IMG/VR virus record: IMGVR_UViG_3300028746_000014
Span: 1 to 64,000 of that record
DNA length: 64,000 nucleotides
Source: a virus
Reading direction: 5' to 3' (one strand)
The notes below the pieces were generated by a model. It searched no databases. It was not told where the DNA came from and saw only the letters and a program-made list of their open reading frames with translations. Made by a program: the position numbers and the translations under genes. Below, piece by piece: positions 22,261-30,132 of this stretch; the first letter of the stretch is position 1; each line of letters opens with the position of its first letter.

Positions 22261-22472
22261 TGAAACCCCGCAGATGGAAACGGCCATTTGATATCCGCAA
22301 AGCGTGTTTACTCGTGGCCGATTCCTTCGTGCGGTACTATGATGAGGGCTGGCGACACGGCTACGTTGAGAGCCTATCGTCGTCCACCGTCCGAGTCAAG
22401 CCGTGGAAGACTTGCAACGCTACCGTGCAGCCGAGGAGCGTAACCGTTACGCTGGGAGATATCGAGATATGA
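22260..22472 (+). CDS. Small hypothetical protein
   Basis: 70 residues, GTG start sharing a base with the previous stop. The segment FVRYYDEGWRHGYVESLSSSTVRVKPW suggests a small beta-barrel-like domain. Unrecognised. Confidence 0.55.
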   Translation: MKPRRWKRPFDIRKACLLVADSFVRYYDEGWRHGYVESLSSSTVRVKPWKTCNATVQPRSVTVTLGDIEI

Positions 22473-22500
22473 CAGTAAGCTTAGAGAGGACGAGGACTAG

Positions 22501-23745
22501 ATGCTCATAGGGCTACCACCTGAGATGTTGAATCAGTTTACCGCCAGTGGAGCAATGCTTCTAGTTATGGGTGGTGTGATGGCCTACATGAAATCAGTGC
22601 CGCAGATGATTTGGCTCTGGTTCAAACGACAAGTACTCGTAAGCGTAACAGTGAAGGACGACGACCCTTCCTTTCTTTGGGTGAAGGAGTGGATCACCAA
22701 GCAGAAATTCATGCCGCGTGTACGCCGCGTCGATCTTGACTCGACCATCCGTGGCAAGCTCATCTCTCTGATGCCCGCGCCGGGGGAGCACTTCTTCTGG
22801 CACAAGCGTCTACCATTCTGGCTGAACTACACGCGGAGCGAGGATAAGAAGGGCGGCTGGGACGCGAAGAGGAGTGAGACAATCTCCTTCAGCACGATTG
22901 GCCGCAGGCAGGAACGCATCAAGCAGTTCGTTACCGAGATCATCGAGATTCACAAAGAGGCTGAGCGTAGTGAGAGCAAGCTGTATGTGTGGGACGAGTA
23001 CTGGATAAAGCTGAGGAGCTATTCGCCGCGTACGTTTGAGTCCGTGGTGCTCGACGGGCAGGAGAAGGAGAAACTGCTGCAAGACGTAAACGAGTTCCTA
23101 GGCGACAAGGAACGCTATAGGGAGCTGGGTATCCCTTACCATCGTGGCTACGCCTTCTATGGGCCTCCGGGGACCGGCAAGACATCCTTGGCGTCAGGGT
23201 TAGCGTACCAACTGAGCCGGGACATTTACCTGATGAACCTTGGTGACCTGAGTGACAAGGGATTGAAGACTGCGATAAGCACTGTGCCCGAAGGTTCGAT
23301 CATCATGTTCGAGGACATCGACGCATCTGGTGCTGGCAAGAAACGCAAGGCCACTAATGACGGCCCAAGGGATCAGGAGTGGAAGGAAGGCGTAACACCC
23401 GGACCCCACCCGAACAAAGTTGAAGATAGTGATGGACACGAGAAGCTGTTTGGTGTTACACTATCTGGGTTACTGAATGTTCTCGATGGCTTTCATGCCC
23501 CTAGCGGCGTGATCTACATCATGACCACGAACCATCTCGACAATCTGGACCCGGCGTTGATTAGGCCCGGTCGGATCGATGTACTTCTGCACCTTGGTCA
23601 AGCGACCGACGATCAGAAGATCAAGCTGTACCAACGCTTTTACCCGGAGGATTCCCTAGCACAGGCGACCTCTTTTGTCAAGGGGCGGCCAGAAGGCGAT
23701 ACGATGGCTCAGTTCCAAGGCGCACTTCTAACGAAAAGGAGATAG
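22501..23745 (+). CDS. BCS1-like membrane-anchored AAA+ ATPase
   Basis: 414 residues. An N-terminal hydrophobic segment (about residues 15-35) is followed by a BCS1-type region and an AAA core: Walker A GPPGTGKT (221-228), Walker B IIMFED with E271/D272, sensor 1 in MTTNHLDNLDPALIRPGRID, which also carries the arginine finger. This layout is that of BCS1 family chaperones, known in mitochondria for protein translocation and in bacteria and phages with unclear clients. The insertion after Walker B (residues 276-310, basic then acidic) is long and likely disordered. ATP-driven protein handling at the inner membrane is inferred. Confidence 0.8.
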   Translation: MLIGLPPEMLNQFTASGAMLLVMGGVMAYMKSVPQMIWLWFKRQVLVSVTVKDDDPSFLWVKEWITKQKFMPRVRRVDLDSTIRGKLISLMPAPGEHFFWHKRLPFWLNYTRSEDKKGGWDAKRSETISFSTIGRRQERIKQFVTEIIEIHKEAERSESKLYVWDEYWIKLRSYSPRTFESVVLDGQEKEKLLQDVNEFLGDKERYRELGIPYHRGYAFYGPPGTGKTSLASGLAYQLSRDIYLMNLGDLSDKGLKTAISTVPEGSIIMFEDIDASGAGKKRKATNDGPRDQEWKEGVTPGPHPNKVEDSDGHEKLFGVTLSGLLNVLDGFHAPSGVIYIMTTNHLDNLDPALIRPGRIDVLLHLGQATDDQKIKLYQRFYPEDSLAQATSFVKGRPEGDTMAQFQGALLTKRR

Positions 23746-23746
23746 T

Positions 23747-23947
23747 ATGCACTTTCCGCATGTAAGGCCACCTCGGATTCACTGGCAGCACTACCTGACT
23801 CGCAAGGTTCTGATACTCGCCGGTCTGGTAGTCGTCACGTACTTCGTGGAGCAGCAGATGCACACGAGTGTCATCAACCACGTTCACGAGCTGACCCTTG
23901 GCACGCTGTTCGAGCACGTGTTGTTTGGTATCCCGTTCGAGGAGTAA
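23747..23947 (+). CDS. Small membrane protein
   Basis: 66 residues starting 1 nt after the BCS1-like gene, with AAAGGAG inside that gene's end. One transmembrane segment (VLILAGLVVVTYFVEQQM); the His-rich N terminus is notable. Its position suggests co-expression with the membrane AAA+ protein. Confidence 0.55.
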   Translation: MHFPHVRPPRIHWQHYLTRKVLILAGLVVVTYFVEQQMHTSVINHVHELTLGTLFEHVLFGIPFEE

Positions 23948-23949
23948 TC

Positions 23950-24156
23950 ATGGATTCAATCTTAGGGCCGGTGAAAAGGTCAAAGCCTACCACCGGCATA
24001 GTAACAGAATGTGTGCAGAATCAAGACGGCTTCACCTACTTCGGTGAGGACGGTCTCATCGGCTTCTCAAAAGTGAGTTGCGCGAAAGCGGTTGTGGACT
24101 GGCAACAGAACCATAGCCACCCAGAGGAGAACGTGCCCATGCGGGCATTGATCTAA
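23950..24156 (+). CDS. Small hypothetical protein
   Basis: 68 residues, 2 nt after the previous stop, GGAG upstream. The TTGIVTECVQNQDGFTYFGED segment suggests a compact OB/SH3-like beta domain similar to cold-shock-type proteins in style, without RNP motifs. Unrecognised. Confidence 0.5.
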   Translation: MDSILGPVKRSKPTTGIVTECVQNQDGFTYFGEDGLIGFSKVSCAKAVVDWQQNHSHPEENVPMRALI

Positions 24157-24180
24157 CTGGTGAGTTGACGTAAGGGACGA

Positions 24181-25695
24181 GTGGCTTTAGAAGGATTCAT
24201 CAAACAGTTTGGTGGCATCACCGAAGAGTATAAGTTTTACAATGGCGAGGTGACTATCAGGTACGATGTGGATGCCCACGTCTACCTGCTTGAAACAGAA
24301 ACCGGGGAGCTGGAACCACAGGACGGTGTTACGACCGTCTGCCACATCATCGACAAGTCCGCTGCACTCGTGCCGTGGGGTTGCAAGATGATGGCCCAAA
24401 AGCTCCTGAAGGATGTGCCGGGATCAGTAGTGGGCTTTCCCCCATGCCACGTCATCCCTGTGCCGGACCTTGAGAAGTGGGTCTTGGACGCTAAGGGTGC
24501 CCACAAGGAGAAGCTTGAAGAGGCCGGTGCTATCGGTCACTCCGCGCATGACTGGATCGAGCAGTACATCAAGCTGAAGATTTGGCAGAAGGAGCTGAAG
24601 TCTGCCGAGGTGATGGACACCGAAGCATACGCATTGTTTACGCAGGCGGTGAAGGATCACATGGGCTGGAAGCGTGCCAAGCTCGATGAGCGGGCGCTGA
24701 ACGCAACCAAGGCCGCGCTCGACTGGATGCAGAAGCACAACGTCCGGTGGAGATTCACCGAGCGAAAGATTTACAGTCGCAAGCACAAGTATGCCGGTAC
24801 ACTGGACGGTTTGTGTGAAGTGGACTCGTGCGACAACCCGCGATGCTGCCCCCATCCGTTCAAGGACCGGCTGACGGTAGCGGACTGGAAGACATCGAAC
24901 TACCTGTACTTGGAGTACTTGCTACAGACAGCGGCTTATGAGGCGGCCTATGAAGAAGAGACCGGCGAGGTGGTTGAGGATCGATGGATCATCCGACTGG
25001 GTAAAGACGACGGCGAATTTGAAACATGGCACCTTGAATCGCATAACTTCGTGGATGACTTTGGTGGATTTATTGATGCTCTTGACCTTGTTCGTCGAGT
25101 CCGCAAGATCGAGTCCCGCATCCAAGAACGAAAACAGTCTTTGAGGGACGCCATCAAAGCGGAGAAGCAAGCCGCTAAGAAGGCCAAGGACGAATCGGAG
25201 GCACTGGCGAAGGCCGAGGCCAAGGCAAAGAAGAAGCAAGAGCAGGAAGAGGCCCTACAGCTCGAATGCAAGGCATTCAAGAACTACAAGGGCAGCCGCA
25301 AACCGACCTGCAACGATGGGAAGGGATGCAAAGCCTGTAATGATCTGTTCGCGTCCAAGCATCCGATAGACCTGAGCTACAAAGCTCTGGGGTACAAGCG
25401 CGACGTAGATGGCGAACTTATCGAACCTAAGAACGTGGCCAGCCTGATGGACGTGCTGGGCCGGAAGTTCAGAGACGAGGAACCATGCAAGGACAAACCA
25501 GCCTCAACGAATGGGGCGACGACGAGTGGTATAGGCACTGGCAAGAAGCTGACCTCGTGTGTAGCTTCGGACCCGTGGACACCAATGGTGACCTGCGACG
25601 GGAACCACGGAGCGCCGAGGTGCTACAGTCCGACGTGTTGGCAACTGGATGTGTACCCGTGGCACCACCTGACGAAGGGAGCCGATAGTGAGTGA
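24181..25695 (+). CDS. PD-(D/E)XK nuclease (RecB/Cas4 type) with internal tag
   Basis: 504 residues, GTG start. The nuclease core is visible: GAIGHSAHDWIE (helix with conserved His), ERKIYSRKHKYAGTLDGL (catalytic Asp), VADWKTS (D-x-K), LQTAAYEAAYEEE (Q-x3-Y). A Lys/Glu coiled coil (about 300-360) links to a Cys-containing segment (KPTCNDGKGCKAC). GRKFRDE occurs at 427-433, near the point where an overlapping gene starts in another frame; 70 further residues, Cys/His-rich, follow. DNA end-processing in recombination or degradation of host DNA is inferred from the family. Confidence 0.75.
   Translation: MALEGFIKQFGGITEEYKFYNGEVTIRYDVDAHVYLLETETGELEPQDGVTTVCHIIDKSAALVPWGCKMMAQKLLKDVPGSVVGFPPCHVIPVPDLEKWVLDAKGAHKEKLEEAGAIGHSAHDWIEQYIKLKIWQKELKSAEVMDTEAYALFTQAVKDHMGWKRAKLDERALNATKAALDWMQKHNVRWRFTERKIYSRKHKYAGTLDGLCEVDSCDNPRCCPHPFKDRLTVADWKTSNYLYLEYLLQTAAYEAAYEEETGEVVEDRWIIRLGKDDGEFETWHLESHNFVDDFGGFIDALDLVRRVRKIESRIQERKQSLRDAIKAEKQAAKKAKDESEALAKAEAKAKKKQEQEEALQLECKAFKNYKGSRKPTCNDGKGCKACNDLFASKHPIDLSYKALGYKRDVDGELIEPKNVASLMDVLGRKFRDEEPCKDKPASTNGATTSGIGTGKKLTSCVASDPWTPMVTCDGNHGAPRCYSPTCWQLDVYPWHHLTKGADSE
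25485..25688 (+). CDS. Overlapping small protein in another frame
   Basis: 67 residues starting at ATG 25485 with GAGGAA right upstream, entirely inside the 3' end of the nuclease gene. Its composition (SLNEWGDDEWYRHWQEADLV) looks like a natural protein, and its TAG shares its last base with the GTG of the next gene, as at other junctions here. Because the nuclease tag ends just before this start, the original nuclease may have stopped here. Confidence 0.45.
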   Translation: MQGQTSLNEWGDDEWYRHWQEADLVCSFGPVDTNGDLRREPRSAEVLQSDVLATGCVPVAPPDEGSR

Positions 25696-26035
25696 GATTC
25701 GATACCCTGTAGTCCCGCCTTACGAACCAGAGCAGGGCGAAGTGCTGATGGAGCGACCGGGCCAGTCATGGCACCCAACGCTTTTCACATGGGTTCCGTT
25801 AGGCGACCCTCGTCTACCGTTCCGGTTCCCCGGCACGCCTGCACAAGTCTACCGACAAGCTATGGATCAGATCGTGTCTGAGTCGGTCATGAAGGCCACC
25901 ATTGGTCAGTGGGCCGACTACCTCTGGGAGTCAGACTTCGGAGACCCGCCTGAGGGCTGGGTAGAGGTTCGGTCTGGGATGCCGGGAGTGACCCGGCGCT
26001 TTATCCCTCCAGTGAGCGTAGAGCATCATGAATAG
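25688..26035 (+). CDS. Hypothetical protein
   Basis: 115 residues, GTG start overlapping the stop of 25485-25688 by 1 nt and the nuclease stop by 8 nt. Pro- and Trp-rich, with PGQSWHPTLFTWVPLGDPRL and IGQWADYLWESDFGDPPEGW segments. Unrecognised. Overlaps the next gene by 8 nt. Confidence 0.55.
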   Translation: MSEIRYPVVPPYEPEQGEVLMERPGQSWHPTLFTWVPLGDPRLPFRFPGTPAQVYRQAMDQIVSESVMKATIGQWADYLWESDFGDPPEGWVEVRSGMPGVTRRFIPPVSVEHHE

Positions 26036-26342
26036 ACGTGGCTTTCTAAAAGGCATTGCAGCATGGGCGGCGGCCCCGGTAATCATGCCGGTGCTTCCTA
26101 GCATATTCGTTGCTAACCCTGTGGTCAAAGCGGTCACAGGAGGTTATTCTCCTGCCAGCAACTTGAGCAACCCACAGGCGCTCACGGCAATCTACTACAA
26201 CAAGAAGTTCATTGCCAACCTGAAGGCGCAGACACCCTTCATGAGAGTATCAGAGTTGCGCGACCTACCACCGGTCGATGAGTCTAAAAAGGTTCAGTTC
26301 TTCATGTATCAACCGTTGCACGCGGATTTGACAAACGTATAG
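26028..26342 (+). CDS. Tat-signal protein with capsid-N-terminus-like segment
   Basis: 104 residues. The N terminus MNRRGFLKGIAAWAAAPVIMP carries the twin-arginine motif RRGFLK and a hydrophobic region, so export by the Tat pathway is predicted. The mature part (NPQALTAIYYNKKFIANLKAQTPFMR...FFMYQPL) resembles the N-terminal arm of some phage major capsid proteins (Y-x2-x-F-x2-NLK...); this is a loose similarity seen by eye. It may be a truncated or repurposed capsid segment, or an exported lipid/surface-acting protein. Its last codons overlap the following promoter's -35. Confidence 0.5.
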   Translation: MNRRGFLKGIAAWAAAPVIMPVLPSIFVANPVVKAVTGGYSPASNLSNPQALTAIYYNKKFIANLKAQTPFMRVSELRDLPPVDESKKVQFFMYQPLHADLTNV

Positions 26343-26356
26343 ATACGTGTTACATT
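26328..26356 (+). promoter_or_regulatory. Promoter with operator in the spacer
   Basis: TTGACA (26328-26333), exactly 17 nt, TACATT (26351-26356). The whole spacer is occupied by the palindrome ACGTATAGATACGT (26335-26348), so a protein bound there would block RNA polymerase. Drives the putative ssDNA-binding protein at 26422. Confidence 0.65.
26335..26348. promoter_or_regulatory. Operator-like palindrome 4 within a promoter
   Basis: ACGTAT-AG-ATACGT, the same palindrome as the three in the gene-free region. Placement between -35 and -10 is the classic position for a repressor operator, which supports the regulatory reading of the other copies. Confidence 0.6.
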
Positions 26357-26421
26357 AGTAAGTGAAGTGAGGGAGCACAGAACACCGTAGGGCTTCCAAG
26401 AAGTAGGCACCAAGGATTCAT

Positions 26422-27324
26422 TTGAGCAACGAGTTAGCGATTGTAGGGCAGGAGTCTGCGGCCCTTAGCGTACCCACCGGGGCGCAGTTCTTCGGGAAGA
26501 GCAAGCTGTTTGACCTCAAGCCCGCAACCCTTAGCATAGTGCAGCCGTCTAGTCAAGGCGATGGGAAGAAGGGCAACCTTATCATCCCAGAGACCGGTGA
26601 CGAGTTCGAGACGATGCGCGTAACCCTCCTCGCAGAGCCGCAGGAACGACGTTCTTACTACGTCGGCAATGTCGGTGAGCTGAACCGTATACCCGAGAAC
26701 CTGCATTGCTTCTCGCTCGACATGATTGAGCCAGACAAGCGTGCGAAGTACCCTCAGGCGATGACCTGTAAGACTTGTCCCAAGCAGGACTGGTCGGCCT
26801 TCCGTGCGAAGAAAGACAAGAACATTCCCACGACCAAGGACGACATCCCTCCTTGTGATGCGTTCTACTACGCCACACTGATCGACACTGTGTACCAGAT
26901 GCCTCTGCAACTGTACATTCGTTCGAAGAGCAAGCAGCCGTTTGAGAAGGGTATGAAGAACCTTGCGCGTAAGCTGGCGATGATCGCGGCAGCCAAGAAG
27001 ATCAACCCCAACATCTACGACGTGAACTTCCGTATCAGTACGAAGAAGGTGCAGGACGGAAAGTACGCTTACTACATTCTGGAGTTCGATGACTTTCAGG
27101 CGAGTACCGCTGATGAGCAGGCGGCCTTCGGTGTAGTGTTTGAAAAGTTCCAAGAGCAGCAGACTGCGCGTGCGTTACAGTTCGAGCAGCAGGCTCTTGA
27201 AGGTGAGACGAAGCAGGCTGTGGCCTCCACCCAGACTGATATCGACTCCGCTGTGACTTCGACAACCTCTACCATCATTGATGCAGAGTACGTCGAGGAA
27301 GCAAACGGCGACATCACCTTCTAA
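26422..27324 (+). CDS. Putative ssDNA-binding protein
   Basis: 300 residues from a TTG start (AAGGA at 26412). The N-terminal part is beta-rich; ERRSYYVGNVGELNRIPENLHCFS and a CKTCPKQDWSAF segment (possible Cys site) follow, then a helical region. The end, acidic and finishing IDAEYVEEANGDITF, resembles the acidic, Phe-ending C-terminal tails by which SSB proteins recruit partners. No OB-fold signature is certain, so the assignment is inference, supported by its place at the head of the replication/repair genes and its regulated promoter. Confidence 0.5.
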   Translation: MSNELAIVGQESAALSVPTGAQFFGKSKLFDLKPATLSIVQPSSQGDGKKGNLIIPETGDEFETMRVTLLAEPQERRSYYVGNVGELNRIPENLHCFSLDMIEPDKRAKYPQAMTCKTCPKQDWSAFRAKKDKNIPTTKDDIPPCDAFYYATLIDTVYQMPLQLYIRSKSKQPFEKGMKNLARKLAMIAAAKKINPNIYDVNFRISTKKVQDGKYAYYILEFDDFQASTADEQAAFGVVFEKFQEQQTARALQFEQQALEGETKQAVASTQTDIDSAVTSTTSTIIDAEYVEEANGDITF

Positions 27325-27350
27325 TCTTCATTCGTGGCAAGGCCGAGGGC

Positions 27351-27566
27351 GTGTACACGGTACTCGGCCGCATCGAAAAGACGAGGGATGCATCTAGTAG
27401 TCTTAGTAGTTGTTCACGACTCGAACTCGTGCATACCCCAAAGCGGGATGGCCAGTGGCAGTCACAAATGATACTCAGGGGGCACTATGGACATTCTGAA
27501 GCACATAACCTTTCCGCAGTCTCTTATCGGAAAAACTATCCAGCCTATCGATGGGACGACCCTTAG
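27351..27566 (+). CDS. Possible small protein, weak evidence
   Basis: A GTG-started frame of 71 residues (GVYTVLGRIEKTRD...) reads partly like a beta-rich protein but overlaps the better-supported gene at 27487 in another phase and lacks a convincing ribosome-binding site (AAGG, 8 nt before the start). The frame is also open upstream of the GTG, so it may be a relic. Confidence 0.25.
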   Translation: MYTVLGRIEKTRDASSSLSSCSRLELVHTPKRDGQWQSQMILRGHYGHSEAHNLSAVSYRKNYPAYRWDDP

Positions 27567-27702
27567 AGGAATGCTAGGAGTTCCAGTGAAGTACTTCACT
27601 GAAGGTAAGGATGACCTCGAAGCAGCATGGGACTTTCTTGACGATGAAATGTGGGAAGATGCGTTGAGAGGGGCGACCGAACTCAGATGGGTCCGCTTTT
27701 AG
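27487..27702 (+). CDS. Small hypothetical protein
   Basis: 71 residues starting at ATG 27487 behind CAGGGGG. LGVPVKYFTEGKDDLEAAWDFLDDEMWEDAL is an acidic aromatic helix. It starts the GNAT/RNA-ligase cluster. Unrecognised. Confidence 0.5.
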   Translation: MDILKHITFPQSLIGKTIQPIDGTTLRGMLGVPVKYFTEGKDDLEAAWDFLDDEMWEDALRGATELRWVRF

Positions 27703-27709
27703 GAGAGCT

Positions 27710-28141
27710 ATGGCGAAGAAGAAAAAGATCGTCGTGAAGCACATTGACGCAGCCAAGAACACGCAGGTCATCAAGACTGCGTTTCTTGAAGCTGTGCCAG
27801 ATATGATCGAGATCGGTGCAGTAGGCGGTATGTGGTCACCCATCCGTGGGGATCAGGCGTGCTTCTACGTGGAAGACAAGGGTAAGGTAGTTGGAATCCT
27901 CCAGTACTTCTTCGATGAGGATGACGATTCAGGCTGGGTTCAACTCGGCTGGGTCAACAAGGCGTATCGCGGGCGTGGTATCTACAAGGCCATGTGGAAG
28001 AAGTTTGAGAAAGCGACTTTGAAGCACGGCGGCAAGAAGGTCTGTGGTCTAGTCGTTCACGGTAACGAGCCGATGGAGAAGGCCGCTGCTGCAATGGGGC
28101 GCAAGATAACCAGTAGTGTGTGGACCAAGGAGCTGAAGTAA
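27710..28141 (+). CDS. GNAT-family N-acetyltransferase
   Basis: 143 residues. The central QLGWVNKAYRGRGIYKAMW contains the R-x-x-G-x-[G/A] acetyl-CoA pyrophosphate loop (motif A) followed by its helix; VVHGNEPMEKAAAAMG fits the later helix of the fold. The substrate is unknown: it could be a protein, a host toxin or an antibiotic-type molecule. It overlaps the RNA ligase start by 1 nt. Confidence 0.75.
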   Translation: MAKKKKIVVKHIDAAKNTQVIKTAFLEAVPDMIEIGAVGGMWSPIRGDQACFYVEDKGKVVGILQYFFDEDDDSGWVQLGWVNKAYRGRGIYKAMWKKFEKATLKHGGKKVCGLVVHGNEPMEKAAAAMGRKITSSVWTKELK

Positions 28142-29322
28142 TGTTGCTAAAAGACTACCTCGACGTAGACAAGCTTGAGCAGTATATCGCGGAGGGTCTA
28201 GTTACCCGTCGCGCTCACCCTGAGCTTCCGTTGTCGATCCTCTGCTATAGCAAGCAGGCGACCTTTGATAACGTCTGGGACGACATCACCATCAAGTGCC
28301 GTGGTCTCATCGTGGACGACAAGGGTGTCATCATCTCTCGTCCGTTCGAGAAGTTCTTCAACATCGACACGCTGGACCGGCCTGAGACTCTGTTCACCAA
28401 TCTGCCGGACCAACACCCTGCTGTCTTCGACAAGCTGGATGGGTCACTCGGTATCTTCTACGAGTACAAGGTAGGGAACGATACGTTCTTCGGTGTCGCG
28501 TCCAAAGGATCATTCACGTCTGACCACTCCAAGTGGGCGACGTACTGGTTCAGTAAGCACTGCAAGAACCACCAGTGGCCTGCGGGCTACACACCAGTCT
28601 TTGAGATGATCGCGCAGGCAGTTCAACGCCACGTGGTTCATTACGAGATCGAAGATCAACTAGTCTTACTGGCGCTCATCAACAACGAGACCGGCGAAGA
28701 GATTAGCTACAACGAGCTGTACCACTACGCATTCCTGAACGGACTAAAGACCGTCGAGATTTTTGCTAAGACGGTGAGCACGGTTCTAGTAGAGGATCGA
28801 CCGAACACGGAGGGCTACGTGCTGTCGTACTGGCGGCCCAACCTTCCGCCTTTGAAGATCAAGGTGAAGCATGAGACCTTCCTGAAGCTCCAGAAGATTG
28901 TTCACGCGGCGACCCCGAAGAACATCCTTGAGGCGCTGACGAACGGGGACTACGATATCATCGAGACATGGACGAAGGATGCTGGCCGACCGGAGCTTGT
29001 GAGCTTCGTTGAGGAGTGGCAGAAGACCTTCACCACTGCGTACGCTGGCATCATGCTTCAGACCAAGAAGATCGTAGACAATGCGCTTATCCGCAACTAC
29101 GAGAGTCGCAAGTCTGTTGCTGAGTTCTTCCTAACCGAGAAGGACGGCAAGTACTCTGGCCTCTGCTTCATGGCCTACGATGGCAAAGACCCGTCGCAGG
29201 CTGCGTGGAAGATGGTGCGCGACGAGTACCGTGAAGAGTTGAACCGGCCCGTTATGGGTGACCCAGATGATGACGACAACAACGGCGTCAAGCTGGTGAT
29301 GGAAGAGGAGAGTTATGCCTAA
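28141..29322 (+). CDS. RNA ligase, T4 Rnl1-like
   Basis: 393 residues. Motif I KLDGS starts at Lys98, nearly the same position as the adenylated lysine of T4 RNA ligase 1, and CRGLIVDDKGVIISRPFEKFFN just before it, EGYVLSYW and LKIKVKHETFLKL (motifs IV-V region) follow the Rnl1 order. The enzyme seals RNA ends, in T4 to restore tRNAs cut by host anticodon nucleases. An adjoining HAD phosphatase, a second RNA ligase and a tRNA-Trp gene fit an RNA-repair role. A C-terminal acidic tail (GDPDDDDNN) is notable. Confidence 0.85.
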   Translation: MLLKDYLDVDKLEQYIAEGLVTRRAHPELPLSILCYSKQATFDNVWDDITIKCRGLIVDDKGVIISRPFEKFFNIDTLDRPETLFTNLPDQHPAVFDKLDGSLGIFYEYKVGNDTFFGVASKGSFTSDHSKWATYWFSKHCKNHQWPAGYTPVFEMIAQAVQRHVVHYEIEDQLVLLALINNETGEEISYNELYHYAFLNGLKTVEIFAKTVSTVLVEDRPNTEGYVLSYWRPNLPPLKIKVKHETFLKLQKIVHAATPKNILEALTNGDYDIIETWTKDAGRPELVSFVEEWQKTFTTAYAGIMLQTKKIVDNALIRNYESRKSVAEFFLTEKDGKYSGLCFMAYDGKDPSQAAWKMVRDEYREELNRPVMGDPDDDDNNGVKLVMEEESYA

Positions 29323-29842
29323 CAAAGCACCGAAGCGTATCGCCGTTGACTTCGACGGTACATTGTGTGACCATGCGTACCCCGAGATTGGCGCAGTAAA
29401 ACCGGGTGCGAAGGCCGCGTTGGATATTTTCAAAGCCTTGGGCTACGAGATCATCATCTGGTCTTGCCGTAGCTGCCACTGGGACTACGACATCTATGGC
29501 GGAGACCCGGCGCAGCCAGTGCTTGAGCGTAAGCAAGTGAAGGCGATGGTTGACTTCCTGAAGGCCAACGACATCCCGTTCGATCACATCGACGATGGGT
29601 CCAAAGGCAAGCCGAGCGCGGACTTCTACATCGACGACAAGGCCATCCCGTATCAGAACAATTGGGATCAGATTGCATTCCTCATTCACCGTAAGGAGAC
29701 TGAGGATAAGATCAGAGCGTTCGAGGCGATGAGAGCTGCGCAGGAACAGGCGGCGACGGCGCAACCTCAGGGTTCTGTTTCTGGTGCTGCTACCTCCCAG
29801 TCCCGCCAACTCAAACCAGTGGTGCTTCCAGTAAAGGGATAA
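29315..29842 (+). CDS. HAD-superfamily phosphatase
   Basis: 175 residues. VDFDGTLCDH is HAD motif I with the nucleophile and acid/base Asp; IIIWSCRSC fits motif II; YIDDKAIP fits motif IV. The 40-residue Ala/Gln-rich tail is disordered. As a neighbour of an RNA ligase it could provide 3'-phosphatase healing, as the phosphatase half of T4 Pnkp does, but HAD proteins of this small phage type have many substrates, so this is inference. It overlaps the ligase by 8 nt. Confidence 0.75.
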   Translation: MPNKAPKRIAVDFDGTLCDHAYPEIGAVKPGAKAALDIFKALGYEIIIWSCRSCHWDYDIYGGDPAQPVLERKQVKAMVDFLKANDIPFDHIDDGSKGKPSADFYIDDKAIPYQNNWDQIAFLIHRKETEDKIRAFEAMRAAQEQAATAQPQGSVSGAATSQSRQLKPVVLPVKG

Positions 29843-29844
29843 CT

Positions 29845-30132
29845 ATGGCGACTCGTACTCGCAAACTAGTAGCAGCTTCATCCACGTACCTTGATCCGTT
29901 GCACTGTGACTCTACGATCAACTACAAGGTCATAGAAGGCTCTCGTGATCCTTACGGCATGATGCAACTGGCTGACTGCGAGGACAAGATCACATGGTAC
30001 TTCTACAAGAAGTCCGGGCTGGCAAAGATCAAACGCGCAATAGCTGCGCTGCAAGACTTGGAAGCAACGTTAGAACTGACGTTCGCTAAGCCGAAGCCGG
30101 TACGCAAGAAGGTAACGAAGAAGGTCAAATGA
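29845..30132 (+). CDS. Small hypothetical protein
   Basis: 95 residues, 2 nt after the HAD gene. STINYKVIEGSRDPYGMMQLADCEDKITWYF suggests a beta-rich unit; the C terminus is Lys/Pro-rich. Unrecognised. Ends in an ATGA overlap. Confidence 0.55.
   Translation: MATRTRKLVAASSTYLDPLHCDSTINYKVIEGSRDPYGMMQLADCEDKITWYFYKKSGLAKIKRAIAALQDLEATLELTFAKPKPVRKKVTKKVK

Noticed and set aside
27384-27440. Second tRNA
   Set aside because: A T-arm-like CACGA/TCGTG stem is visible, but the acceptor and anticodon arms do not pair and the distance is too short.
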